From the NCBI RefSeq assembly GCF_039645565.1, contig NZ_CP147914.1, positions 1,299,573-1,363,572 on the forward strand: a stretch of DNA of 64,000 nucleotides. Reading direction: 5' to 3'. Under the pieces are notes generated by a model. The model did no database searches, was not told the DNA's origin, and was given only the letters and a program-made list of their open reading frames with translations. Of this stretch, positions 52,933-61,689 are shown one piece after another (position 1 is the first letter of the stretch; every line of letters begins with the position of its first letter). Source of the DNA: Sulfurimonas sp. HSL1-2. Lineage in GTDB: Bacteria > Campylobacterota > Campylobacteria > Campylobacterales > Sulfurimonadaceae. A program made the translations under genes and the position numbers.

Positions 52933-53715
52933 CTACGCCCAGTCGTGCAGGTGGGCGTGGGTGTGTTCGCTGCCGTCGTGGGTATGGCGGTGGCGGTGCA
53001 GCAGTCTGGCCTCGTCGAGGATGTGCAGGTCGTCAAAGAGGGCATCGACCGGGCCGTCGTAATGCAGGGTATGGTCGGGACCGAGTACGAGGGCGCGCGT
53101 CCCCAGCTCGCGGCCGAGGCTGAGGTTGTGCGTGCAGAGCAGCGTCGTGATCTTCATCTCCTGCAGCAGCTCCACCAGCCACCCCGTCGTCGGCGGGTCC
53201 AGGTGCGCCGTCGGTTCGTCCATCATCAGGAACTTCGGCTCGACGGCCAGCAGGGATGCCAGCAGCACCCGCTGCTTTTCGCCGCCGCTGAGCCGGTAGG
53301 GAGCGCGTTCGAGCAGCCTCGCCACCCCGAACAGCTCCGCGAAGTGCTTTACCCTCTCATCGACGTTGTCAAACCCGAAAGTCCGCGGCCCGAAGGCGAT
53401 CTCTTCGTAGACGCTCGTATTGAACAGCATGCTGTTGGGGTCCTGCATCTGCAGCACGTTCTCGCGCCTGAATGTCCCCTTGTTCGCTTTGAGAAAGCGT
53501 TTGTCCATCGGCACCCCGCCGTAGAGGATCTCGCCGCTTTTGGGCTGCTCCAGCCCGTTGAGGAGTTTGAGCAGGGTCGACTTGCCCGAACCGTTGATCC
53601 CGAAGAGCACGAGTTTCTCCCCTTCTTCTATCGTAAAGGAGATGTCGCGCAGCAGCGGATGCTTCTCCCCTTCGAAATCGGTCGCGTCGAAACTGACGTT
53701 GCGGCACTCAATCAT
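52933..53715 (-). CDS. nikO: ECF nickel/cobalt transporter ATPase (NikO/CbiO)
   Basis: This 260-aa ABC ATPase powers the metal ECF transporter. The Walker A is GINGSGKST (residues 39-47), the Q-loop region is QMDPNSML-like (here QMQDPNSMLF), the signature is LSGGEKQR, and Walker B reads FLMMDEPTAHLD. The C-terminus is His-rich (LHRHRHTHDGSEHTHAHLHDWA), which may bind nickel. It is the last gene of the leftward nik operon and overlaps nikQ by 8 bases. Confidence 0.9.
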   Translation of the reverse strand: MIECRNVSFDATDFEGEKHPLLRDISFTIEEGEKLVLFGINGSGKSTLLKLLNGLEQPKSGEILYGGVPMDKRFLKANKGTFRRENVLQMQDPNSMLFNTSVYEEIAFGPRTFGFDNVDERVKHFAELFGVARLLERAPYRLSGGEKQRVLLASLLAVEPKFLMMDEPTAHLDPPTTGWLVELLQEMKITTLLCTHNLSLGRELGTRALVLGPDHTLHYDGPVDALFDDLHILDEARLLHRHRHTHDGSEHTHAHLHDWA

Positions 53716-54256
53716 CCATCACCCCCCGTGATCGCATCCCCATCGCATTCTCCTGCGACAGCGAAAGTGTCTTGTACATAAAATAGTAGAGCTGCGCCAG
53801 CAGCGCATGCAGCCTTGTGCCGTGCTGCCGTCCTGCGTTGCGGCTCCGCAGCCCCTCCGAGAATGCCGCGTAGGAGCGCATGAACGCGATGATCTGCGAG
53901 ACGCAGAGCGTGTAGAGCAGCGAGAGTGTGCGCGAAAAGGCGAGTGCGCGGGCCATATTGATGCGCGACACCAGGGTGAAGGTCATCAGCGTCATCGCCA
54001 GGGCGCGCAGGTTGATCAGCAGCAGGGCCGCTTCGGGAAATCCGAAGAAGCGGTGGGCCAGGAAATAGGCCAGCGTGACGGTCACGTTAAAGAGCAGCAG
54101 CGCCGCGACCGCCCGGCGCAGCAGCAGCCAGCGCCGCCGCCCGCCCAGCGCGACGAGCAGCAGCAACAGCGCGGCGATCACCCTTATGTCATGGATATAG
54201 CCCAGCGCCACGATCCCGGCGAGATACGCAAAAAGCCACAGACGTTCAAACCGCAT
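53708..54256 (-). CDS. nikQ: ECF transporter transmembrane subunit (NikQ/CbiQ-like)
   Basis: The 182-aa protein has four or five TM helices in the first 110 residues and an Ala-rich coupling helix region with ARALAFSRTLSLLYTL and RSYAAFSEGLRSRN, resembling the ARG motif helices that touch the ATPase. It is shorter than typical CbiQ (about 220-260 aa). It is flanked by the ATPase and CbiM genes with short overlaps at both ends, so its role in the complex is well supported by position. Confidence 0.82.
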   Translation of the reverse strand: MRFERLWLFAYLAGIVALGYIHDIRVIAALLLLLVALGGRRRWLLLRRAVAALLLFNVTVTLAYFLAHRFFGFPEAALLLINLRALAMTLMTFTLVSRINMARALAFSRTLSLLYTLCVSQIIAFMRSYAAFSEGLRSRNAGRQHGTRLHALLAQLYYFMYKTLSLSQENAMGMRSRGVMDD

Positions 54257-54893
54257 CGAACACCCCTTTGAAATAGCGCTTCAGGAAACGCACCATCATG
54301 AGCGTCACGGCCCCCTCGGCGAATCCCGCTATGAGATGCGGGATCATGATGCTCGGCAGCGTCACCTCCAGGCCGAAGGGGAAAAAGAGCGGTTTGCCCC
54401 CGGCGTCGTGGGCGATCAGCGGCTGGATGCCCAGTACGAACGCGACGATCACCGCCGGGATGACCAGTCCGAACCAGCCCGCCGCGAAAAGGGCCGCGCT
54501 CTCCGAAAAGCGTTTCACGAAGCGGTAGACGGTATAGGCGGAGACGGACCCGGCAAAGGCGATCGCGATGACGTGCACCCCGTACGCGGTGATCCCCCCT
54601 TCCCCGAACAGCAGTGCCTGCACCAGCAGTACCAGGGAGAGCGCCCCGAAGGCCGTCCAGGGGCCGAACAGTACCGCCATCAGCCCCACCCCTCCCAGGT
54701 GTACCGAGGTCCCGCCGGGCATCGGGATCGCGAAGAGCATCGCGACGAAACTGAACGCGCTCACCGCCGCGACCCCGGCGATCTTATCGGCATCGAGCTC
54801 GGCGCGCTTCAGCGCCAGGAGAATGAGCCCCGCCGCCACGGCCGTGGCCGGGAGGTAGGTGGCCGGGGAGAGAAAACCGTCCGGGATATGCAT
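54246..54893 (-). CDS. nikM: ECF nickel/cobalt substrate-binding membrane protein (NikM/CbiM)
   Basis: The 215-aa membrane protein starts MHIPDGFLSP. In CbiM/NikM the free amino terminus and His2 bind the metal, so the start codon is fixed. It has six or seven TM helices, with PGGTSVHLGGVGLMAVLFGPW as the conserved second motif. It is the specificity subunit; nickel is more likely than cobalt because of the neighbouring nikK and nikL genes. It lies between the outer-membrane protein gene and nikQ. Confidence 0.92.
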   Translation of the reverse strand: MHIPDGFLSPATYLPATAVAAGLILLALKRAELDADKIAGVAAVSAFSFVAMLFAIPMPGGTSVHLGGVGLMAVLFGPWTAFGALSLVLLVQALLFGEGGITAYGVHVIAIAFAGSVSAYTVYRFVKRFSESAALFAAGWFGLVIPAVIVAFVLGIQPLIAHDAGGKPLFFPFGLEVTLPSIMIPHLIAGFAEGAVTLMMVRFLKRYFKGVFDAV

Positions 54894-54903
54894 CTGTTTG
54901 CCT

Positions 54904-55878
54904 TTAAAAGAGGGTCGAGAAGGTAAAGATCAACCGGTAGCGCTCTTTGCCTTCGGAACCCTGCTGGAGATCCGCTTCGTTCAGGTCCGTCGCCGTCGGC
55001 AGTTTCACGCCCATTGCGGCCGAAACGGTCTTGTAGGTCAGACGCATGCCGGGCGTCGTATAGAGGATCGAACCGCCCGTCGCTTCGGCGCCGACGCCGT
55101 CCTCTTCGTCACGCCCGAGGTAGAGGTAGTTTGCCTCGAGGGAGGCATCCAGGCGGAGCCGCGATTTGGGCAGCTCATAGACCCTTGCAGTGAGTGCGCC
55201 GTTGACGCGGATTTCATCCCCGAAGCGCAGCTTTGTGCCGTCGTCGTAGGTGTGTTCGAAAAAGGTATTGTACGAACAGTCGCCCACGAAAGTAAAGGCG
55301 TTCCCGAACCACTTGGTCATGCTGGCCCCGGCCATCAATGAGGGTTCGCCGAACCCCGTCTGCATCCCCGGGTCGATGAGTGCGCCGCTGCCGTCCTTGC
55401 GTTCGGAGTCCCCCGTGGGCAGGGTGCCGTTCACGAAGAGCGTAAAGTGCCAATCCTCCATGTCATCCAGGCTCTCGTTTTTGCGTGCGAGTTTGAACCC
55501 CTCGTCATAGACCAGGCCCAGCACGAGCTGGAGATTGACGTCATGGAAGCCCGACACCATTGTCGCGTCGTCCAGCGCCTTCGTATAGTAGGGCATGAAC
55601 ACATACGCACTCAGGTAGGGGGTCGCCCCGTAGCCCAGTCCGTAGAGCCAGTAGTCCGTCCGCTCCATTTCGCCGTCTTTGGCACTTGTATAGGTTTTGT
55701 ACTTCGCGTGGTCGAGCTTCAGGTATCCCAGGAACGATCCCTCCGGAAGCGTCGTTGAACTGGTCGTCTCCAGCGGTGCCCCCGGACCGTCGACGCCCGT
55801 CAGGCTGATCGAAGGCACCCCGTGGTGCCCCCATGCAGCGGCACAGGCCAATGCCGTCATTCCCAATACTTTTTTCAT
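54904..55878 (-). CDS. Outer-membrane beta-barrel protein of the nickel operon
   Basis: The 324-aa product has a signal peptide (KKVLGMTALACAAAWG) followed by HHGVPSISL and many amphipathic beta strands, ending with the aromatic residue typical of outer-membrane barrels (IFTFSTLF). It resembles the 'transporter' or MetA-pathway barrel group. It is coupled to nikL by a 4-base overlap and precedes nikM, so a channel for Ni2+ (or a Ni chelate) across the outer membrane is a fair inference. The ribosome-binding site is GGAGAGGG. Confidence 0.72.
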   Translation of the reverse strand: MKKVLGMTALACAAAWGHHGVPSISLTGVDGPGAPLETTSSTTLPEGSFLGYLKLDHAKYKTYTSAKDGEMERTDYWLYGLGYGATPYLSAYVFMPYYTKALDDATMVSGFHDVNLQLVLGLVYDEGFKLARKNESLDDMEDWHFTLFVNGTLPTGDSERKDGSGALIDPGMQTGFGEPSLMAGASMTKWFGNAFTFVGDCSYNTFFEHTYDDGTKLRFGDEIRVNGALTARVYELPKSRLRLDASLEANYLYLGRDEEDGVGAEATGGSILYTTPGMRLTYKTVSAAMGVKLPTATDLNEADLQQGSEGKERYRLIFTFSTLF

Positions 55879-56294
55879 TTCCCTCTCCTTTTTTTATAAA
55901 AATACAGCCCGCCGAACAGCGCGAAGATCAGCGCCAGCCCGACGAAGACCTTCTGGAACTTCTCGAACAGCGGCCGGTCATACCCGCCCAGGGCCAGTTG
56001 ATCGTCAACGGTGATCTCCACCGTCGCGCCGTGGCCGTCCTCGCCGAAGGCCTTGAGCGTCCACACCCCCTGTTTCGTCGGCAGGAAACAGAGCGACGAC
56101 ATTTTGTCCGTCCGTCCGACCTGGTAGGGAATGGTCTCGCCGGGGGCGTAGAGCTCGTAGGACTGGTAGGAAAAATCGCTCTGATCGGCATAGGAGAAGG
56201 AGACGGCGATGCACTCCGCATGCGACACCCGGTGCACGAGGTCATGGGCGAAGAGCAGCGGCGCCAGTATCATTAGAGCAAAAAGCCATCGCAT
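55875..56294 (-). CDS. nikL: NikL-like membrane-anchored periplasmic protein
   Basis: The protein (about 139 aa) has an N-terminal signal, a small beta domain (SHAECIAVSFSYADQSDF, a segment ending GATVEITVDD), and one C-terminal TM helix followed by KKRRGK. Such proteins (NikL/CbiL-like) are accessory parts of NikMNQO-type transporters. The His near the mature N-terminus (AHDLVHRVSHAEC) could bind metal. The ATG overlaps the nikK stop (TGATG). Confidence 0.75.
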   Translation of the reverse strand: MRWLFALMILAPLLFAHDLVHRVSHAECIAVSFSYADQSDFSYQSYELYAPGETIPYQVGRTDKMSSLCFLPTKQGVWTLKAFGEDGHGATVEITVDDQLALGGYDRPLFEKFQKVFVGLALIFALFGGLYFYKKRRGK

Positions 56295-56962
56295 CACTTC
56301 ACCTCCAGGTTCAGCGTGGCGTTGTAGAGGCGCTCGGCGACCGGGGCACCCCGGAGCGGCTCTCTCAGGGTGGCGCGGATGAGCTGCAGCCCCGCGTGGC
56401 GGATACGGACATTGATATGTCCCGCTTCGTCCGTCGTGCCGACGACCCGGCCCTCATAGGCAACGACCGCACCCGCTTTCGGTATACCGTCAAAGGTCGC
56501 GAGGATCCGCATCTTGTCCCCCTCTTCCAGGGTTGACGGGTCCCGGCTGAAACTCAGTTCAAACCCTTTTCCCAGCGGCGTAAAGTCCGCCGGCCGGTTC
56601 AGGCGCTTGACGCTTTCGATACTCTCCCAGCTTCGGATCACCATCGAGGGGTTCGCCTCCGCCGCCGCGACGATGCCGTAGGGTGTTTTGGCGTAATTGC
56701 CCAGGTGCAGGACAACCATCGCACTGTCGCACTCCGTGCCGAGACGTTCCGAAACGCCGAACGGTCCCTTTACCTCGTCAGTCGTGCCGTTACGGCGGCA
56801 GTAGCGCTCCGATGGAAACCGCTGCGGCACCTCGTCCTTATGGGCATGCTCCCCCGCGTCCGCCGCGAGGTGGCCGCGCTGCAGTGCACCCGAAGCGTCG
56901 ATCCAGTAGTCGTGGGCCGAAAGCGTCGCCGCCGTCATCGCCATGAGAAGAAGTCGGTACAT
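56294..56962 (-). CDS. nikK: DUF4198/NikK-like periplasmic protein
   Basis: The protein (about 222 aa) has a signal peptide (LLLMAMTAATLSAHDYWID), a His-rich stretch (GEHAHKDE) and a C-terminal Ig-like domain ending AERLYNATLNLEVK, as in the DUF4198 family linked to nickel uptake. The mature protein would start with His-Asp. ATG 56962 has a GGAGGG ribosome-binding site; the earlier in-frame ATG at 57016 lies in the promoter region. It is the first gene of the leftward nik operon. Confidence 0.8.
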   Translation of the reverse strand: MYRLLLMAMTAATLSAHDYWIDASGALQRGHLAADAGEHAHKDEVPQRFPSERYCRRNGTTDEVKGPFGVSERLGTECDSAMVVLHLGNYAKTPYGIVAAAEANPSMVIRSWESIESVKRLNRPADFTPLGKGFELSFSRDPSTLEEGDKMRILATFDGIPKAGAVVAYEGRVVGTTDEAGHINVRIRHAGLQLIRATLREPLRGAPVAERLYNATLNLEVK

Positions 56963-56983
56963 CCATCCCTCCAAACCAGCCTG

Positions 56984-57006
56984 TGACGGCTGTAATGAAT
57001 CATTAT
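56984..57006 (-). promoter_or_regulatory. Palindromic operator-like site before the nik operon
   Basis: The stretch holds two overlapping inverted repeats, AATGAATCATT and TGAATCATTATTCA, just upstream of nikK. Their AT-rich form resembles Fur- or NikR-type boxes, fitting metal control of nickel uptake. Only the palindromes are seen; the regulator is inferred. Confidence 0.35.
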
Positions 57007-57146
57007 TCACCTGCATCTTAAAGAAGGATCACTAAAGCCGCACTAAACGATCCCACTTCTTATATCGATTTGGGACCAAATAACGCCTTATCGTCTCGAT
57101 TTACATACGGTTCCATGCCGCGTGACGATACATTACAAAAAACTGC

Positions 57147-57152
57147 TACACT
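57147..57152 (+). promoter_or_regulatory. -10 box for the DUF4139 gene
   Basis: CTGCTACACT (TACACT), 37 bases before the ATG at 57189, which has an AAGGAG ribosome-binding site. Confidence 0.4.
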
Positions 57153-57188
57153 GACAGGAAACAATTTCCCGCTTTTCAAGGAGCCGCC

Positions 57189-58532
57189 ATGCACCCGATC
57201 CGCCCGCTTCTTCTGTCGCTGTTTGCCTCCCCCCTCCTCTTTGCCGCCACCCTTTCGCCCTCTTCGACAGAGACTTCCCTCGTCATCTACAACGCCGGCA
57301 TCGGGCTGGTGCATGAAAAACGGCAGCTCAGCGTCGAGAAGGGAAAACAGAGCGTCGTCTACCCCGGCGTGGCAACGACGGTGCAGACCGACGCCGTCAG
57401 CGTACGGCTACCGGAGGGCGTAACGCTCTATTCGCAGCAGTACCGCTTCGACAAGATCACCCTCGCCAAGATCATCGAGGCCAATATCGGCAAGCGTGTC
57501 CGGTTTAAAACAGGCGGTAAGGAGAAACCGGAGATAGGCGGCGGGACGCTCCTGGCGGCATCGCCCGCCGTCGTGCAGACCGACCGCGGCATCGAGAGCG
57601 GGATACGCAACGAGGATTTCATCTTCGACGCCATCCCCGACACGCTCATCATGAAGCCCTCCCTCGTCTGGAACGTCGAGGCCTCCAAACCGATCCGGGG
57701 CGAGATGGCGCTGGACTACCTCATAGGCAGCATCCAGTGGAAGAGCGACTACACCCTCACCCTGGACGGCGACAAAGGGGACCTGACGGGATGGATCACC
57801 GTCGACAACCGCTCGGGCAAACGTTTCGAGAACACGAAGCTGCACCTGCTCGCGGGGGAGATCAACCGAGCCGCCCAGCCGCGTCTCTATGTCGGCAAGG
57901 TGATGATGGAAGCTGCGGCGGCGCCGGTGGCAGAACAGGCCGTCGAGGGGTACCATCTCTACAGCGTCCCCTTCAAGGTAACCCTCGCCGACAATGAGAA
58001 GACGCAGATACGCTTTATCGACCGGCCGTCGCATGCGCTCAAACGTCGCTATGAGGTGACCATGCCCTCCCCGCTGCAGAGCGGCGCGGAGCTGAAACGA
58101 CCCGTCAGCCAGTTCGTCGACCTCGAAGGCTTCGACATCCCGCTGCCCGCAGGCACGGTGCGCACCTACGCCGAAACGGACGGCACGACCATCCTGCTGG
58201 GCGAGAGCGCGCTGGACAACACCCCCAAAGACGAGACGGTCACCCTGCGCCTGGGAACAAACTTCGACCTCGTCGCCAAGAGCACGCTGGTGACGCGCCA
58301 GGACGAAGGTCTCTACTGGGACCTTACCGTCTCCTACCGCCTCTCCAACCGCTCCGACGCTGCCAAGCGCGTCGATGTCCTTGTCCCCGGCGTCTCCTCG
58401 GACAGCAAAACGACAATAAAAAGCACGCTCTCCTACGAGCGCCGCGACGGCTACACCCTCCGCTTCTCGCCGACGCTGAAAGCGGGCGAGACCAAAACGT
58501 GGCAGGTCTCCTACCGGATCTCCAAGCCCTAA
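57189..58532 (+). CDS. DUF4139 domain-containing secreted protein
   Basis: The 447-aa protein has a signal peptide (LLLSLFASPLLFAATL) and the DUF4139 fold: an N-terminal segment SLVIYNAGIGLVHEKRQL, then KPIRGEMALDYLIGSIQWKSDY-like strands and a C-terminal beta domain ending TWQVSYRISKP. The family is found in periplasms or on cell surfaces; its function is unknown. It has a single promoter and no operon partner, with nikK divergent on its left and the APH/ATPase gene convergent on its right. Confidence 0.82.
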   Translation: MHPIRPLLLSLFASPLLFAATLSPSSTETSLVIYNAGIGLVHEKRQLSVEKGKQSVVYPGVATTVQTDAVSVRLPEGVTLYSQQYRFDKITLAKIIEANIGKRVRFKTGGKEKPEIGGGTLLAASPAVVQTDRGIESGIRNEDFIFDAIPDTLIMKPSLVWNVEASKPIRGEMALDYLIGSIQWKSDYTLTLDGDKGDLTGWITVDNRSGKRFENTKLHLLAGEINRAAQPRLYVGKVMMEAAAAPVAEQAVEGYHLYSVPFKVTLADNEKTQIRFIDRPSHALKRRYEVTMPSPLQSGAELKRPVSQFVDLEGFDIPLPAGTVRTYAETDGTTILLGESALDNTPKDETVTLRLGTNFDLVAKSTLVTRQDEGLYWDLTVSYRLSNRSDAAKRVDVLVPGVSSDSKTTIKSTLSYERRDGYTLRFSPTLKAGETKTWQVSYRISKP

Positions 58533-58537
58533 GCTTT

Positions 58538-60067
58538 TTACGCTCCTATAAACGCCGCCAGCGCCTTCACCGGCAGCGGCGCGTCGCACTGCAGGACAAA
58601 TCGGTACGCCTGCTCAGGCTGTGAGAGCGGCTTGACCCTGCTCTGCTGCATGGCAAGGACCGCTTCGTCCGCTTCGGAGACGTCATTGCCCTTCTCGCTG
58701 CGTATCCGAATACGGCGCAGAAGTTCCTCTCCACTGCATTCGATGTCCAAAATGACAAATGGCACGCCCATACGCGCGGCCAGTTCGGCAAAGGGCTCGC
58801 GCTGTTCCGGCGCGAGGAAGGTCGCGTCGGCGACGGCGCTGCAGCCCGCTTCCAACAGTGTTGCAGCAAGCATTTCGAGCCTGCCGTAGGTCGCCGCCGT
58901 TGCCTCTGCCGTGTAGATGTCGACTTCTTCCCCTTCGCTGCGGAAAAGGCGCATCCGCTCGATGTCCGAGCGCAGGCGCAGCGCGCCGAAGGCCTCGACG
59001 GCTTCCAGGGCCAGGGTGCTCTTGCCCGAAGCGGATACGCCGTGCATGATCATCAGAAAAGGATGATTCTTCTCCCCGTAGCTTTTTGCCAGTGCGATAT
59101 AGGCCCGCACTTCGTCGACGACCCTTTCGCGCGCCTCCTCCGCAATGTCCTGAGCGGCATGAAGGGCAAGCACTTTCGCCCGCACCATGGCCCGGTAGGT
59201 CTTGTAAAAGGGCAGAAGGGCCACGGCGGCGTAGTCGCCCGTATGTTCAAGGTAGCGGTTGAGGATGCGGCGGCTCTGCCGGGCGAGTCCCCTGTACTCC
59301 AGATCCATCAGCAAAAAAGCGAGGTCGCTGATGACGTCGATGTGGTTGAGGTAGGGGTTGAACTCGATGGCGTCGAAGAGCATGGGCCTGCCCTCGAAGA
59401 GCGCCATGTTGTGCAGGTGCATGTCCCCGTGGACTTCGCGCACGAAGCCATCATCGCGCCGGCGCTGCAACAGCAGGGTCAGGCGTGCATGCTCCGCCCG
59501 CGTCCACTGCTCCAGCGCCGCGACGTCCGCGGCCAGGTCGCCGTCGCGGTGCAGGGAGGCCATGAGGTCGAAGTTCTCCTGCATCGGCATGACAACCCTC
59601 GCGGGCGTACCGTAGTCGCTGTCAGGATCGACAACGGGCGCGCCGTCGTGCATGGCGGCGGCCGTGTCGGCGACGGCGTCGCACTCTTCGCCGGTGAGTC
59701 CCTGCGCAGAAGCGATATTGTCGAGCTGGGCCCCGGCGTCGAAGCGGCGCATCTTGACGGCGTACTCTATGGCCGCGCCCTCCCCGTCCAGCTCCGGTGC
59801 CTCGACACTGCCCGTGACGGCGACGACCCCCAGGTAGAGCAGCGGGGCGTAACGGCCGTTGATGCGCACCTCCTCCTGGCAGAAATGCTTGCGGCGCTCG
59901 AGGGTGGAGTAGTCCAGGAAACCGAAATCGACGGGTTTTTTCAGCTTGTAAACGACGTCTTTGGCGATGATGACGCTGGAGATGTGGGTCTGGATAAGGG
60001 AGGATTCCGGCTGCCCCAGCAGCCGAAGCAGGTTGCGCACCAGCCGGTCGTGGTCGCGCTCGGTCAT
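58538..60067 (-). CDS. APH-like kinase fused to a P-loop nucleotide kinase/ATPase
   Basis: The 509-aa protein has two halves. Residues 1-320 resemble aminoglycoside-phosphotransferase-like kinases: KDVVYKLKKPVDFGFLDYS, and a catalytic loop VHGDMHLHNMALFEGRPMLFDAIEFN. Residues about 335-509 form a P-loop kinase with Walker A GVSASGKST. Such fusions are widespread but uncharacterised, and the name does not imply drug resistance. It follows recR by 6 bases, so they share a transcript. Confidence 0.85.
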   Translation of the reverse strand: MTERDHDRLVRNLLRLLGQPESSLIQTHISSVIIAKDVVYKLKKPVDFGFLDYSTLERRKHFCQEEVRINGRYAPLLYLGVVAVTGSVEAPELDGEGAAIEYAVKMRRFDAGAQLDNIASAQGLTGEECDAVADTAAAMHDGAPVVDPDSDYGTPARVVMPMQENFDLMASLHRDGDLAADVAALEQWTRAEHARLTLLLQRRRDDGFVREVHGDMHLHNMALFEGRPMLFDAIEFNPYLNHIDVISDLAFLLMDLEYRGLARQSRRILNRYLEHTGDYAAVALLPFYKTYRAMVRAKVLALHAAQDIAEEARERVVDEVRAYIALAKSYGEKNHPFLMIMHGVSASGKSTLALEAVEAFGALRLRSDIERMRLFRSEGEEVDIYTAEATAATYGRLEMLAATLLEAGCSAVADATFLAPEQREPFAELAARMGVPFVILDIECSGEELLRRIRIRSEKGNDVSEADEAVLAMQQSRVKPLSQPEQAYRFVLQCDAPLPVKALAAFIGA

Positions 60068-60073
60068 TTTTGC

Positions 60074-60643
60074 CTAGACCTTGACGCGGTCTTCGAGGGC
60101 CCGGGCGAGGGAGAGCATGTCGATGTTCTCCAGGCTCACGCCCGTCGGGACCCCCTGGGCGATCCGCGTGAACCGCACGTCCATCCCCTGCAACTTGTCC
60201 TCGATGTAAAGGATGACGGCGTCAGTGGCGATGGAGGGCGTCAGCGCAAAGATGATCTCCTCGACGCCGCTGCCCGCCGTGGCGCGCAGGTGGTCGATAT
60301 CGAGGCGGTCGAGAGCGTCGAGGACGTAGTAGCGGCCGCCGAAAAGCCCGTTCTCCTCGATGGTGAGAATGTCCTTTGCGTTCTCGACGATGCACAGCAG
60401 CGACACGTCGCGCCCCTCGTCGGAGCAGACGCCGCAGAGCTCATCCTCGCTCATCCCCCCGCAGGAGCGGCACTTTTTGATGCTGCCGACGGCATCCTCG
60501 ATGGCGTGGGCAATCTTCATCGCCCCGAAGCTGTCGTGCATCAGCATGTGGTAGGCCAGGCGGGTCGCCGACTTCTGTCCCACGGTCGGGAGCTCCTGCA
60601 GGGCGTCGACAAGGCGCGTAAACTTCTCAAGGCTGTGTTTCAT
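60074..60643 (-). CDS. recR: Recombination protein RecR
   Basis: RecR helps load RecA at DNA gaps together with RecO and, where present, RecF. The 189-aa protein has an N-terminal helix-hairpin-helix (LPTVGQKSATRLAYHML), a zinc finger CRSC...CGVC and a Toprim domain (CIVENAKDILTIEE, SIATDAVILYIED). Its length is normal. It is the first gene of a pair with the APH/ATPase gene. Confidence 0.95.
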   Translation of the reverse strand: MKHSLEKFTRLVDALQELPTVGQKSATRLAYHMLMHDSFGAMKIAHAIEDAVGSIKKCRSCGGMSEDELCGVCSDEGRDVSLLCIVENAKDILTIEENGLFGGRYYVLDALDRLDIDHLRATAGSGVEEIIFALTPSIATDAVILYIEDKLQGMDVRFTRIAQGVPTGVSLENIDMLSLARALEDRVKV

Positions 60644-60750
60644 AGCGCTATTTTAGCGTAAAGCCGCCCCGGTGGGCGCTGCCGCCTGAAAGATTTTTCA
60701 GCAATTTCGCCGGGAACGGCGATGATAGAAAACCTTTACCTGTTCCGGCC

Positions 60751-60756
60751 TAGAAT
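60751..60756 (+). promoter_or_regulatory. -10 box for the methyltransferase gene
   Basis: CCTAGAATAAGG (TAGAAT), 31 bases before the ATG at 60788, which has an AAAAGGAG ribosome-binding site. Confidence 0.35.
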
Positions 60757-60787
60757 AAGGGATTGCAGTAGCAAAAGGAGTAGCGCG

Positions 60788-61459
60788 ATGGCAGAGTTTG
60801 ACCCCGAAGCTTACCGGCAGATGGTCCGTTCCTACCAGGAGCGCGACGACCCGCTGGGGTGGTTCGACAGCATCTACAGCAGCGCCGACGGCGACCACAC
60901 CGCCGTCTTCTGGGCCGACCTCGCCCCCAACCCCTACCTGACCGGCTGGCTCAAAGCGCACCCCCTCGCACCGGGGGAAAAGCAGCGGGCCATTGCCGTC
61001 GGCTGCGGGGTCGGTGACGACGCCGAAGAGCTCTCCGCCTACGGCTACGACGTCACCGCCTTCGACATCGCCCCCAGCGCCATCGCGCTCTGCAAAAACC
61101 GCTACCCCGACAGCAAAGTGGAGTACCTCATCGCCGACCTGTTCGACTACCCAGAAGCGTGGAGAGGAGCCTACGACGTCGTCTACGAATGCAACACCAT
61201 CCAGGTGCTGCCGGGCAAGTACCGCATCATGGCCCGCGACGCCATGGTCTCGCTCATGGCCCCCGGCGGCACCATCCTCGTCTCCTGCCGCAGCCGCCTG
61301 GCCGGGGAACAGGAAGAAGCAATCCCCCTCCCCCTCGACAAAGACGAGATAGGCGGCTTCGTCCGCGCAGGCCTGAACGAGGAGAGTTTCGTCGCCTACG
61401 ACGATGACCAGCCCCCGCCGGTGCCGCACTTCTTTGCTACCTACCGAAAACCGCTCTAG
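60788..61459 (+). CDS. SAM-dependent class I methyltransferase
   Basis: The 223-aa protein has the Rossmann motif I AIAVGCGVGDDAEEL, motif II TAFDIAPSAIALCKNRY, DLFDYPEAWRGAYDVVYE (motif IV area) and GGTILVSCRS. It is similar in outline to the thiopurine/tellurite-resistance-like methyltransferases; the substrate is unknown. ATG 60788 has a strong ribosome-binding site. It is the last GC-rich gene before the AT-rich cassette array. Confidence 0.88.
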   Translation: MAEFDPEAYRQMVRSYQERDDPLGWFDSIYSSADGDHTAVFWADLAPNPYLTGWLKAHPLAPGEKQRAIAVGCGVGDDAEELSAYGYDVTAFDIAPSAIALCKNRYPDSKVEYLIADLFDYPEAWRGAYDVVYECNTIQVLPGKYRIMARDAMVSLMAPGGTILVSCRSRLAGEQEEAIPLPLDKDEIGGFVRAGLNEESFVAYDDDQPPPVPHFFATYRKPL

Positions 61460-61474
61460 CCGAGCAACTCCGCA

Positions 61475-61491
61475 CCGAGTTCTCGGATTTT
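61475..61491 (+). terminator. Small hairpin after the methyltransferase gene
   Basis: CCGAG-TT-CTCGG followed by ATTTT, about 15 bases after the stop. It marks the end of the GC-rich region. Confidence 0.4.
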
Positions 61492-61637
61492 CCACTCTCC
61501 AATGTATGATTAACACCGAATTGTGCCAATAGACCTACATCTTGTTAATCTATCACCGGATATCGATAATAGTCATACATCCATTTTTGCATTACAGCAC
61601 ACCAAACAGTTTAATATATTGCATATTGTTATTCTTT

Positions 61638-61676
61638 TTGCAGGTTTTTCTAACCAAAAAAGTTCTATAGTACACT
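61638..61676 (+). promoter_or_regulatory. Possible promoter at the head of the cassette array
   Basis: An AT-rich segment with TATAGT (61666-61671) and TACACT (61671-61676), and a T-rich block upstream. It lies just before the first cassette junction, the place where integrons carry their cassette promoter. No clean -35 box is spaced correctly. Confidence 0.3.
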
Positions 61677-61689
61677 AAAATGTAAACTA

